This document shows positions 24,937-32,313 of a DNA stretch of 64,000 nucleotides, one piece after another; the stretch's first letter is position 1; each line of letters starts with the position of its first letter. The stretch comes from C-114 sp963719285. Its GTDB lineage: Bacteria; Chloroflexota; Limnocylindria; Limnocylindrales; CSP1-4. Below the pieces are notes generated by a model. That model had not been told where the DNA came from and made no database searches. It saw nothing but the letters and a program-made list of their open reading frames with translations. Made by a program: the position numbers and the translations under genes. The stretch is from contig CAVRBO010000001.1 of the NCBI GenBank assembly GCA_963719285.1, positions 1,116,001 to 1,180,000 of the forward strand, written 5' to 3'.

Positions 24937-25773
24937 TCAGCTCGAGGCAGCCTCGCCGCTCACGACGATGCGCAGGGGGAAGCCCTCGACGCGCCGGCGC
25001 GTCTTCAGGTCGAATCGGTAGCCGGTCGGGAGGGAGTGGAGCACGACGTTGCTGATCATGATCGGGCGATGGCCGCCGACCTCCCAGGCGTCGGTCTCGA
25101 GGCCCGCCCCGTCGACCACCGTGATGCTCCCCCGCCCGATGACCTCCATGACGTGGTCGGGCCCGACCACCCCGGCCGTGTCCTCGTCGATCCCGAGGCC
25201 GAGCAGGCTCGGGTTCTGGGCGATGAGGCTGAGCAGCCGGCCGAGCCGGTTCCGCTGCTGGAAGTGCTGGTCGATGATGACCCCGGGCAGGACGCCCAGC
25301 CCGGCCGCGATCTGGGCCATCCGCTGCTTGGGCGTCGCGCCGGACGCCCCGAACGCGATCATGTGGCTGCTCATCGCCGATGCCCCCGCCGACGTGCCGG
25401 CGACCACCGCGCCGGCCTCGAACCGGGCATGGATCGCCTCCGCGATCCGGGTGCCGCCGATCGTCGACGAGAGGCGGAGCTGGTTGCCGCCGGTCAGGAA
25501 GATCCCCGTGGCATCCTTGACCGCTTCGGCCCCGGCCTCGTCGTTCGCCTGCTGGCGGGTGACGGTGTGGAGCGGCCGCACCTCGCGGGCCCCGAGCTCG
25601 CCGAAGACCCGCCGGTAGCGGTCGCCGGCCTCCGTGCCGAGCGAGCTGGCCGTGCTCAGGACGACGATCGTCGCCTGATCCCCACCGGCGAGCGCCACGA
25701 AGCGGTTGAGGATGACCCGGTCGCGGACCTTGTCCTCCGCGCCGCCGATGACGATGACGGTTCCTTCGGCCAC
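24937..25773 (-). CDS. cphB: cyanophycinase
   Basis: Cyanophycinase is an S51-family serine exopeptidase that degrades cyanophycin to beta-Asp-Arg dipeptides. The 278-residue protein starts VAEGTVIVIGGAEDKVRDRV. It carries GIFLTGGNQLRL and the nucleophile motif AGTSAGASAM, then GVIIDQHFQQRNRLGRLL with the conserved Gln/His substrate region, all typical. No signal peptide is visible, so it is the intracellular form. The GTG start has a Shine-Dalgarno sequence 14 nt away and a TATCCT 31 nt upstream. It is first gene of the operon with cphA, coupling breakdown and synthesis. Confidence 0.93.
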   Translation of the reverse strand: MAEGTVIVIGGAEDKVRDRVILNRFVALAGGDQATIVVLSTASSLGTEAGDRYRRVFGELGAREVRPLHTVTRQQANDEAGAEAVKDATGIFLTGGNQLRLSSTIGGTRIAEAIHARFEAGAVVAGTSAGASAMSSHMIAFGASGATPKQRMAQIAAGLGVLPGVIIDQHFQQRNRLGRLLSLIAQNPSLLGLGIDEDTAGVVGPDHVMEVIGRGSITVVDGAGLETDAWEVGGHRPIMISNVVLHSLPTGYRFDLKTRRRVEGFPLRIVVSGEAASS

Positions 25774-25804
25774 AGCCAGTGCGTGCCTCCTCGACTCCCC
25801 GGCG

Positions 25805-25810
25805 AGGATA
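25805..25810 (-). promoter_or_regulatory. -10 element of cphBA
   Basis: TATCCT on the minus strand, 31 nt before the cphB GTG; leaves a short leader with GGAGG. Confidence 0.4.
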
Positions 25811-25881
25811 CAGGAACCCTGCGGGCGGACAGCGGACGGTGCAGCGGGCGCGCTGGCCGTCGACGTCGGCGCCGGGCCGGA

Positions 25882-26439
25882 TCAGGGGTCCGGGCGACCA
25901 TCCACGCGTCGAAGGGCGAGGCCCACGAGGAACCCCAGCGCGGTGCCGGTGGTGTTCGTCACGACGTCCGTCGTGCTGGCTGACCGCCCAACGGCCTCGA
26001 CGGCCTGGCTGACCTCGATCCCGACCGACAGGAGCGCGCCGGCGAGGATCGTCGCACCCATCCACGACCGACCCAGGCGCAATGCGGCCCACGTCCCGAA
26101 GGGCATGAACAGCAGGACATTGAGGACGATGTCGCTTGCCTCGTCGCCCGGGGTCGTGAAACCGCGGGCGATCCGGTCGAGCGCGTCGAGGAACGGGATG
26201 AGTCCGATCGGTGGCCGTCCTGTCGATCCCATCGGGACGACGGTGACGAGCAACGTCAGCGCCAGCCAGGTGACCACCGCGAGGTCGAGGCCCGTGGTCC
26301 GGGCCGCGTCGCCTCGGGACGACTTCCCGGACCGGACGGCGAACAGGATCGTGCCAAGGACGACGAGCGCCGCAAGCGCGATCGGCAGGTTGGCCAGGAC
26401 GATGCCGGGCGCGAGATCGAGCACGCCTGGGGGTCGCAT
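25882..26439 (-). CDS. VanZ family membrane protein
   Basis: The 185-residue protein has five or so hydrophobic segments. Its second half carries the VanZ pattern: DIVLNVLLFMPFGTWAALRL, GALLSVGIEVSQAVEA and SASTTDVVTNTTGTALGFL. VanZ-like proteins are widespread in monoderm bacteria; their role outside teicoplanin resistance is poorly defined, so none is claimed here. The ATG at 26439 has TACAGT 8 nt upstream and no Shine-Dalgarno sequence. It is divergent from the GT87 gene. Confidence 0.85.
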   Translation of the reverse strand: MRPPGVLDLAPGIVLANLPIALAALVVLGTILFAVRSGKSSRGDAARTTGLDLAVVTWLALTLLVTVVPMGSTGRPPIGLIPFLDALDRIARGFTTPGDEASDIVLNVLLFMPFGTWAALRLGRSWMGATILAGALLSVGIEVSQAVEAVGRSASTTDVVTNTTGTALGFLVGLALRRVDGRPDP

Positions 26440-26447
26440 CGTCGGCC

Positions 26448-26453
26448 ACTGTA
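26448..26453 (-). promoter_or_regulatory. -10 element of the vanZ-like gene
   Basis: TACAGT on the minus strand, 8 nt before the ATG at 26439; leaderless arrangement. Confidence 0.4.
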
Positions 26454-26531
26454 GCGTGACCGGGCCAAGACACCCCGCGACGACGCCGGCGACGCGGGGC
26501 GTCCCTCCGCCGGTGCGAGAATGGCCCGGCG

Positions 26532-27476
26532 ATGTCCTCCCTCGCCGATCCGCGCGCTCGACGTCACGCCGGCGTCTTCCGGCGCGCCCTGCGTCGCGAG
26601 GTCTCGCAGCTCCGTGACCGGCGCCGCCTGCTGGCGATGGCGATCCTCATCCTGGTCGGCGGGCTCATGGCCGCGGCCATCGTCGCCCGGGGCGACCCGG
26701 CGGGCGCCGATGCCCGGGCGTACTGGGCGGCGGTCCGGATCTGGCTCAACGGCGGCGATCCCTACCACCCGGCCGGACCCTTCCTGCCCTATGTGTACGC
26801 GCCGTGGATGCTCCCCCTGTTCGCGCCGTGGGCCGTCCTGCCCTGGGACGTCGCCTGGGTCGTCTGGCGCGGCAGCTCGATCATCCTGCTCCTGTGGAGC
26901 CTCGACTGGGCCTACCAGCGCCGCCCACTGGCGACCGCGGTGGCATTCCTGCTCCTGTTCTTCCCGATCGGCGCCAACCTCGATACCGGCAACATCGACA
27001 TCTACCTCGTGTTCATGCTCTGGGCCGCTCAGTCCGCCGAACCCCGCATCGCGGGCCTGCTGTGGGCCATCGCGACGTGGATGAAATGGATCCCCGGCCT
27101 GTTCATCCTCATCCTCGCCCCGCGGGCTCGGTCGTGGGGCCTGATCTGGTTGGCGGTGGCGGCCGTGCTGAGCGTCGCGACCCTGCCGCTCACGGTGATC
27201 CAACTCCAGACCCTGTTCGGGTTCGGGGCGCGGCCGGTCCGTCTCGACTACCTCGTCCTGCTGTGGGCGCTCGTGCCCTGGTGGTGGCGCAACCCGGACC
27301 GGTTGTGGTTCCTCCGCCCATCACGCTGGCCGGGTATCGCCACCTTGGTCCGGACCCGGATCGACGCCCTGCGCGCTGACTGGAGGACCGACCGCCGAAC
27401 GGCCGTCGCGAACGCCTGGCACGAGACGAGATTGCGCCTGCGGGCCTACCTGGGCCTCGCCAACCCCGCGGCCTGA
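26532..27476 (+). CDS. GT87 (DUF2029) family membrane glycosyltransferase
   Basis: GT87 enzymes are GT-C-type, polyprenyl-phosphate-sugar-dependent glycosyltransferases of the cell envelope. The 314-residue protein is multi-pass. It has the family's acidic first-loop pattern GADARAYWAAVRIWLNGGDP followed by YHP, then PYVYAPWMLPLFAPWAVLPW and DTGNIDIYLVFMLWAAQSAE. GT87 mannosyltransferases are often near 400 residues, so this is a short member. The basic C-terminal tail (residues about 275-314) is cytoplasmic. The sugar and acceptor cannot be told. It ends 1 nt before the convergent MFS gene. Confidence 0.8.
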   Translation: MSSLADPRARRHAGVFRRALRREVSQLRDRRRLLAMAILILVGGLMAAAIVARGDPAGADARAYWAAVRIWLNGGDPYHPAGPFLPYVYAPWMLPLFAPWAVLPWDVAWVVWRGSSIILLLWSLDWAYQRRPLATAVAFLLLFFPIGANLDTGNIDIYLVFMLWAAQSAEPRIAGLLWAIATWMKWIPGLFILILAPRARSWGLIWLAVAAVLSVATLPLTVIQLQTLFGFGARPVRLDYLVLLWALVPWWWRNPDRLWFLRPSRWPGIATLVRTRIDALRADWRTDRRTAVANAWHETRLRLRAYLGLANPAA

Positions 27477-27477
27477 C

Positions 27478-28830
27478 TCAGGCCGCGGCGGCCTCGACGA
27501 CGCGCTCCTCGCGCCGGGTCGGGTCGACCGGGCGGAGCAGGAGCGCGGCGACGACATAGAACGCGGCGCCCACGATGAACGCGACCCGTGGCCCGGCGCC
27601 GATGCCGGCCGCGCTGTTGACCCCGTCGATGATGAGTCCGGCGATGGCCACTGCGACGGGTGACGAGGCGCCCGTGGCGACGTTGCTCAGGCCCATGTAC
27701 CGACCGGCCGCCGCGCTCGGGATGATGTCGGTCATGAGGGCCCAGTCGACCGACAGGAACATGCCGGCCGAGATCCCGTACAGCGCCGCGCCGACCGTCA
27801 CGATGGCGACGCTCGGCGCCACTGCGGCGATCCCGACGCCGGCCGCGCCGATCGCGCAGGCCGCGTAGATCAGCGGCTTGCGACCCAGCCGGTCCGACAG
27901 CCGAGAGGCCGGGATCGTCGTCAGGACCGTGGCCAGGGCGATGACGATCACGATCGTGAACTGGACGCCCGCCGCGTCGTTCTGCGACAACTGGTGGACC
28001 TGCTTGAGGTAGACGACGATCTCGTTGAACAGGATCCCGCCACCCATGAGGTAGAAGAAGCGGGACGCCAGCAGCCAGATGTAGGACCCCTCAAGGAGGA
28101 TGTCGGTGCCCCATGCCTCGCGGGCGACCGACCACCACGACCGACCCTCGCGGGAACGGGCCGGCTGGCCGGGTGAGACCCGCCAGACGACGCTCACCAT
28201 CGTGAGAAGCTCCACGGCGGCGACCGCGACGAGCGCGAACGGCAGGAGGTGGACGATGCCGTCGGGACCAGGGCCCGTCACGATCGTGAGCGGGATGGCG
28301 AGCGTGACCAGGGCGATCCCGACGATGTTGCCCAGGATCTGCATGAGTCCCACGAGCGCACTCGCCATGCCGACCTGGGGGGCGGCGATGAGGTCCGGCA
28401 CGTAGCCCTGGAATGGGCCCCGGGCGATGTTCGTGCTGACCGCGAGCAGCGTGACGAAGGCGGCCATGGCGATCACGCTGTTCGACATCGCGATCCCGAC
28501 GAGGAAGACGACGTCGAGCAGGGACCCGAACACGATGAACGGTTTCCGCCGGCCCCAGCGCGTGACCGCGTAGTCGCTGATCGTCCCGACGGTCGGCTGG
28601 ATGATGATCCCGATGACGGCGCCACCGATGCCGATGACCGCCTGGGCGCGGCCCACGTCGAGATCCTGGACGAACCCCCCGTAGTTCACCCGGTTCTGGA
28701 CGAACAGGCCCACCGCCGCGTCGATGGCGGTCAGCCCGAGCCAGTAGGCGGACAACCGGGCGAGCTGCCCCAGCGGCAGCAGCGCCGTCGGGCGACCTCC
28801 CTGGACCGCGGGGATCGCCTGGTCCGTCAT
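27478..28830 (-). CDS. MFS transporter, SLC45/sugar-cation symporter type
   Basis: The 450-residue, 12-helix protein has SDYAVTRWGRRKPFIVFGSL in loop 2-3, the GRRxPFI variant shared by SLC45 and sucrose/maltose proton symporters. It continues with GPFQGYVPDLIAAPQVGMAS, and TIPASRLSDRLGRKPLIYAA in the second half. These features suggest uptake of a disaccharide or glucoside, but the substrate is inferred from family resemblance only. The ATG has GGAGG 6 nt upstream. A near-perfect palindrome sits just upstream of the -10 element, indicating a specific regulator. Confidence 0.82.
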   Translation of the reverse strand: MTDQAIPAVQGGRPTALLPLGQLARLSAYWLGLTAIDAAVGLFVQNRVNYGGFVQDLDVGRAQAVIGIGGAVIGIIIQPTVGTISDYAVTRWGRRKPFIVFGSLLDVVFLVGIAMSNSVIAMAAFVTLLAVSTNIARGPFQGYVPDLIAAPQVGMASALVGLMQILGNIVGIALVTLAIPLTIVTGPGPDGIVHLLPFALVAVAAVELLTMVSVVWRVSPGQPARSREGRSWWSVAREAWGTDILLEGSYIWLLASRFFYLMGGGILFNEIVVYLKQVHQLSQNDAAGVQFTIVIVIALATVLTTIPASRLSDRLGRKPLIYAACAIGAAGVGIAAVAPSVAIVTVGAALYGISAGMFLSVDWALMTDIIPSAAAGRYMGLSNVATGASSPVAVAIAGLIIDGVNSAAGIGAGPRVAFIVGAAFYVVAALLLRPVDPTRREERVVEAAAA

Positions 28831-28848
28831 GGAGTTCCTCCGTCGCGC

Positions 28849-28854
28849 ATCGTA
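28849..28854 (-). promoter_or_regulatory. -10 element of the SLC45-like MFS gene
   Basis: TACGAT on the minus strand, 19 nt ahead of the ATG with the Shine-Dalgarno sequence between. Confidence 0.35.
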
Positions 28855-28856
28855 CG

Positions 28857-28885
28857 CTCATCGGTGTCTCAGAAACACCGGTGAG
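28857..28885. promoter_or_regulatory. operator-like palindrome upstream of the SLC45-like MFS gene
   Basis: CTCATCGGTGT (28857-28867) and ACACCGGTGAG (28875-28885) form an inverted repeat matching at 10 of 11 positions with a 7-nt spacer. It covers the expected -35 region of the MFS promoter. Shape and place fit a repressor of the LacI or TetR type; no regulator gene is adjacent. Confidence 0.45.
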
Positions 28886-28964
28886 AGGCCGTTTCCGACG
28901 GAATGTCACGGCCGTGCGATCCGCGCCGATCCGCGCCGATCCACCCGCCGGTCCGAGAGGGCAG

Positions 28965-29654
28965 TCAGCCGAAGCGGACGGTCGTGTTCAGCGGCACGAG
29001 GCGGCGCTCAGTCGCGGTCGGGACGACGAACCGGAAGAGTGAGCGGTCGAGCGAGTAGATCCCGGTCGAGGCGAGCTCCATCGCTCCCAGCCGGAACGTG
29101 AACACCAGGTTCTCGCGATTGCCGGCGTAGCTGTGGAGCGCCCCGTTCGCCTCGAGCAGCGCGAAGTTCGCCGATCCGCCGAAGACCTCGTGGAGCGCGC
29201 ACAGCAGCGTGTCGACCGGCCTGGACGAGGACCAGTTGTCCTCCAGCCAGCGCTGCCCGACCTCCGAATCCGCCTTGCCCTGGATGCGCCCCTCCGCCCG
29301 GTACCGGTCCCGCCATGGCTTGTGCTCGGCCAGGTCGCCGTTGTGACTGAAGACGAACCGCCCGGCCGGGTCCGGGAACGGCTGGGTGTCGGGCTCGCCG
29401 AGCGTCGACAACCGCGACGGGCGGCGCAGGTGGACCAGGAGGCTGCGCGTCTCGATCGCCCCGACCCGGTCCCGCTCCGGGTCATCGCGGAACGCGCGGA
29501 CGTCGCGGTGGCTCTCCAGGCGACCGTCGGCCGTCCGCCAGGCGGCACCCCAGCCGAAGCCCGCGATCCCGAACCGCTCGAGCTTCTCCGTGAAGCCCCA
29601 CAGCTCGTCGATCCGGAACGGCTCCTCGGAACGGGCGACGAAGTGCTCACACAC
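28965..29654 (-). CDS. class II glutamine amidotransferase (YafJ/EgtC-like)
   Basis: These N-terminal nucleophile enzymes release ammonia from glutamine or hydrolyse gamma-glutamyl amides. The GTG at 29654 is followed at once by Cys (VCEHFVARSEEPF), which becomes the catalytic N-terminus after Met removal and fixes the start. Further signatures are IAGFGWGAAW, ETRSLLVHLRRPS (Arg/His of the glutamine pocket) and VFSHNGDLAEH (Asn-Gly-Asp oxyanion loop). The protein has 229 residues with no synthase domain, so it either acts alone or with a partner elsewhere. TATCAT lies 8 nt before the start. It is divergent from the ECF sigma gene. Confidence 0.85.
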   Translation of the reverse strand: MCEHFVARSEEPFRIDELWGFTEKLERFGIAGFGWGAAWRTADGRLESHRDVRAFRDDPERDRVGAIETRSLLVHLRRPSRLSTLGEPDTQPFPDPAGRFVFSHNGDLAEHKPWRDRYRAEGRIQGKADSEVGQRWLEDNWSSSRPVDTLLCALHEVFGGSANFALLEANGALHSYAGNRENLVFTFRLGAMELASTGIYSLDRSLFRFVVPTATERRLVPLNTTVRFG

Positions 29655-29662
29655 GACGCCCG

Positions 29663-29668
29663 ATGATA
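29663..29668 (-). promoter_or_regulatory. -10 element of the amidotransferase gene
   Basis: TATCAT on the minus strand, 8 nt before the GTG at 29654; leaderless arrangement. Confidence 0.5.
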
Positions 29669-29798
29669 CCGTCGGGCCAGGGCCGGCATCGCCGTGAACG
29701 TTTCCCGGTCCCCTGGCGTCAGGTCCGGTCGGAGGGGTATGCACGGAGCACGGGGGCGAGGCGGGGATGGCGGTGGTCCCGTTCGCAGCGAACCGGCG

Positions 29799-30371
29799 AT
29801 GGACGCGGCACTGAGCACGGCCGCGCCGGCGCCGGCCCTCGCCCGCGGCGACGCAGGTCCGACCGACCGTGGAGCGACGTTCACGGCGCTCATCGATCGC
29901 CGGCTCGATAGCGCCTATCGGCTCGCCGCCGTCATCCTCGGGGACGCCCTCGAGGCCGAGGATGCCGTCCATGACGCCGCCGTGTCCGCCTGGTCCGGCT
30001 TCGCCTCCCTCAGGGATCCCGACCGCTTCGACGCCTGGTTCGGGCGGATCCTCGTCAACGAGTGCCGGGACAGGCTGCGGCGGCGCAAGCGCGTGGCGAT
30101 CGTCGACCTGGGGGCGCTGGCCCGGCTCGGCGAGGAGCGGAGCCGCGCGGCGGATCCCGCGACCGGGAGCGTGGAGCGAGACGAGGTGAGCCGGGCCCTG
30201 GCCCGACTCGAGCCCGAGCACCAGGTCGTGCTCGTCCTGCGCTACTGGCTCGACCTGCCGGTGGAGGGGATCGCCGAGCGGCTCGGCATCCCGGCCGGAA
30301 CCGTCAAGTCGCGCCTCCACAACGCCGGCCGACGGCTTCGTCAGGTTCTCGAGGATGGAGCGCGCCGATGA
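29799..30371 (+). CDS. ECF-type RNA polymerase sigma factor
   Basis: The 190-residue protein has sigma region 2 (FTALIDRRLDSAYRLAAVIL through DAWFGRILVNECRDRLRRRK) and region 4 (LARLEPEHQVVLVLRYWLDL, then GIPAGTVKSRLHNAGRRLRQ as the DNA-reading helix). A short Ala-rich lead precedes region 2. The ATG at 29799 is my choice; an ATG at 29739 or a GTG at 29694 would add Gly/Arg-rich residues that look non-coding. Its stop overlaps the ATG of the next gene, whose product looks like its membrane partner. ECF factors are normally held inactive by such a partner until an envelope signal arrives. Confidence 0.88.
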   Translation: MDAALSTAAPAPALARGDAGPTDRGATFTALIDRRLDSAYRLAAVILGDALEAEDAVHDAAVSAWSGFASLRDPDRFDAWFGRILVNECRDRLRRRKRVAIVDLGALARLGEERSRAADPATGSVERDEVSRALARLEPEHQVVLVLRYWLDLPVEGIAERLGIPAGTVKSRLHNAGRRLRQVLEDGARR

Positions 30372-31492
30372 TGGACGACGATCTCGTCGACGCCGAGCTG
30401 CGTCGCGTCCTCGCGGGCCGCGATCCCGGGCCGGCTTCGAACCGCCTCCGGCAGCTGGTCGCCGCCGTTCCTGTGGACCGACCGTCGGGTCGATGACGCC
30501 TTCCGCGGCTCATCGGCGTGCTTCGTCCGGTCGCGGCCACGATCGCGACCACCGCGGCCGTCATCGCCGGCATCCTCATCGTGTCCGCCGTCCGGCCCGG
30601 TGCCGGTCCGTCGGTCCTGCCGTCGTCAGGCCCGGGCACGACACTGCCCGACCGCGTCCCTGATCTCCAGGCGGTCGGTCCGCCACTTGCGCTCCCTGTC
30701 CCGATGGCCGAGCTGGCCGTGGTCTTCCTGCTCCTCATCCTCTACCGCCTCATCGACGTGGCGGCCGAGCGTGCCACGGTCCGCGGCGAGGCGGAGGGAC
30801 ACCGGCAAGGCGTCCGCCGGATCGCCGACCGCACGCCTCGGCGCCTCCTGTTCGTGGCCGTCACCCTGGCTGTACTGGCGGGTGGTGGCCTCGTCCTCCA
30901 AGGTACGGCCCTCGTCGAGAGCAGCTACTTCTCGGCTTCGCCCGTGCATCTCGAGGGCATGGGACCGGTGCCCGTGCAGGTCGATCGGTCCGGCTGCTGT
31001 GGCGCCGCGTTCTTCCGATACGTCCCGGGCGGGACCGTGTCCGTCGTGCAGGTCGTCCGAAACAGCGGTCATCTCCCGATGACGATCACCGGCGTCAGCA
31101 GCGGGACCCTCGGGATCGAGCTCCGGCTGTTTGCCCCCATCGACCCCGCCTACTCGGTCGACACGGCAGGACCGACCTATCCCTTCGAGCCCATCGAGCT
31201 CGGGCCGTCCGAGGAGCGGGCCCTCGACATCGTCTTCCACCTCGCATCCTGCCCTGGCATTCCCTCGCCGTCGGTCGAACCCACCCCAGACCTGTCGGGC
31301 GACTACGTGCCTCCCATCGGTGACGGCTGGGCATCGGTGAACTTCGACGGCGTCGACCTCGACTACAGCGTTCTCGGGGTCGCGCAGGAGGCCCATGTGC
31401 GGTTCTTCTCCGTCGTCATCGTCCGCTCCCCGAACGGGACGATCTGCGGCCTCGATCAGGATCGGGGCCGGCCCTCGCCTCCGGCCCCCTGA
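30368..31492 (+). pseudogene. predicted membrane anti-sigma partner, interrupted by an in-frame TGA
   Basis: The ATG at 30368 overlaps the sigma stop and reads MMDDDLVDAELRRVLAGRDP for 42 codons to a TGA at 30494-30496. The same frame continues without shift: RLPRLIGVLRPVAATIATTA and a membrane helix, then two more helices (ELAVVFLLLILYRLID and RLLFVAVTLAVLAGGGLVL). An outside domain of about 200 residues follows, containing DRSGCCGAAFFRYVPGG. A short cytoplasmic start plus helices plus an outer domain is the layout of ECF anti-sigma proteins. Translation could restart at the GTG at 30518. A true nonsense mutation, a sequencing error (for example TGG read as TGA) or recoding would all fit. 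No family name is assigned to the outer domain. Confidence 0.6.
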
Positions 31493-32289
31493 CACGACGG
31501 GCACCACCAGACCGTCCGCGGCAGATCGGTGCCGAGGCTGGTGGACCGGATCGCGGTCCGGCAGCGGCGGCACGGGCGGCCGGCTCGGCCGTAGACCCAG
31601 AGCGGCGCGCCGCCGGCCTCGCGGGCACCCTCGGTCGTGGAGCGCTCGGGTCCGCGGCGGCGGCCCACGTTCGCGAGCAGCAGCCGCCTCGCGGTGGCGA
31701 CCAGCCGATCCAGTGCCGCGTCGTCCAGCGAGGCGACCGGCGCGAACGGATCGATCCGCTCGATGAACAGGATCTCGGAGCGGTAGACGTTGCCCACCCC
31801 GGCCATCACCCGCTGGTCGAGGATCGCCTCGCCGATCGCGGCGCCGGCCCCGGACGGGTCGCGCAGCCGGCGAGCCGCCTCGGCCGGGTCGAACGCGTCC
31901 GCCAGCAGGTCCGGCCCCAGCGGCGCGAGCGCGGGGTGGAGCGCCTCGGCCCGCGCGTCGAAGAGTTCCACCACGGGGGCATCGAAACAGACCGCGACCG
32001 CGCCCTCCACCTCGAGGACGAGGACCGCCCGCGCCGCGGGGCGGCGCCAGGGCTCACCCGGGCGGTAGCGGTGCCACGCCCCGTTCATCCGGAGGTGCGT
32101 CCGCAGCTCGAGCCCGTTGGAGAAGCGCAGGAGCAGGTTCTTGCCGATCGTGTCGACCGAGTCGACCGTGGACCCTACGAGCCGCCCGACCTGGGCGCCC
32201 CGCATGGCGCGGGCGGCGAGCACGGTCCGCCCGATGAGGTACGGCCGGAGGCCGGCCGCGGTCCGGAAGAGCGTGTCGCCTTCGGGCAT
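31456..32289 (-). CDS. nei2: Fpg/Nei family DNA glycosylase-lyase (Nei2-like)
   Basis: Nei enzymes remove oxidised pyrimidines and nick the abasic site. The 277-residue protein starts MPEGDTLFRTAAGLRPYLIG, with the Pro2-Glu3 catalytic pair exposed after Met removal. The helix-two-turn-helix region reads EAILDQRVMAGVGNVYRSEI. The C-terminal zinc finger has CRRC near its start and CPSC at its end, spaced by 17 residues. PEGD rather than PELPE points to the Nei rather than Fpg branch. It follows lhr by 24 nt on the same strand; lhr and nei2 are also neighbours in mycobacteria. Its end overlaps the convergent sigma-partner gene by 37 nt. Confidence 0.92.
   Translation of the reverse strand: MPEGDTLFRTAAGLRPYLIGRTVLAARAMRGAQVGRLVGSTVDSVDTIGKNLLLRFSNGLELRTHLRMNGAWHRYRPGEPWRRPAARAVLVLEVEGAVAVCFDAPVVELFDARAEALHPALAPLGPDLLADAFDPAEAARRLRDPSGAGAAIGEAILDQRVMAGVGNVYRSEILFIERIDPFAPVASLDDAALDRLVATARRLLLANVGRRRGPERSTTEGAREAGGAPLWVYGRAGRPCRRCRTAIRSTSLGTDLPRTVWWCPSCQGAGGEGRPRS
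31464..31488. terminator. shared hairpin at the convergent ends of nei2 and the sigma partner
   Basis: GGGGCCGG (31464-31471) and CCGGCCCC (31481-31488) form a perfect 8-bp stem with a 9-nt loop, lying inside the last codons of both genes. It could stop transcription from either side; no T-run. Confidence 0.4.
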
Positions 32290-32313
32290 GGGCGGGCCGG
32301 GATCCGCGACCCG

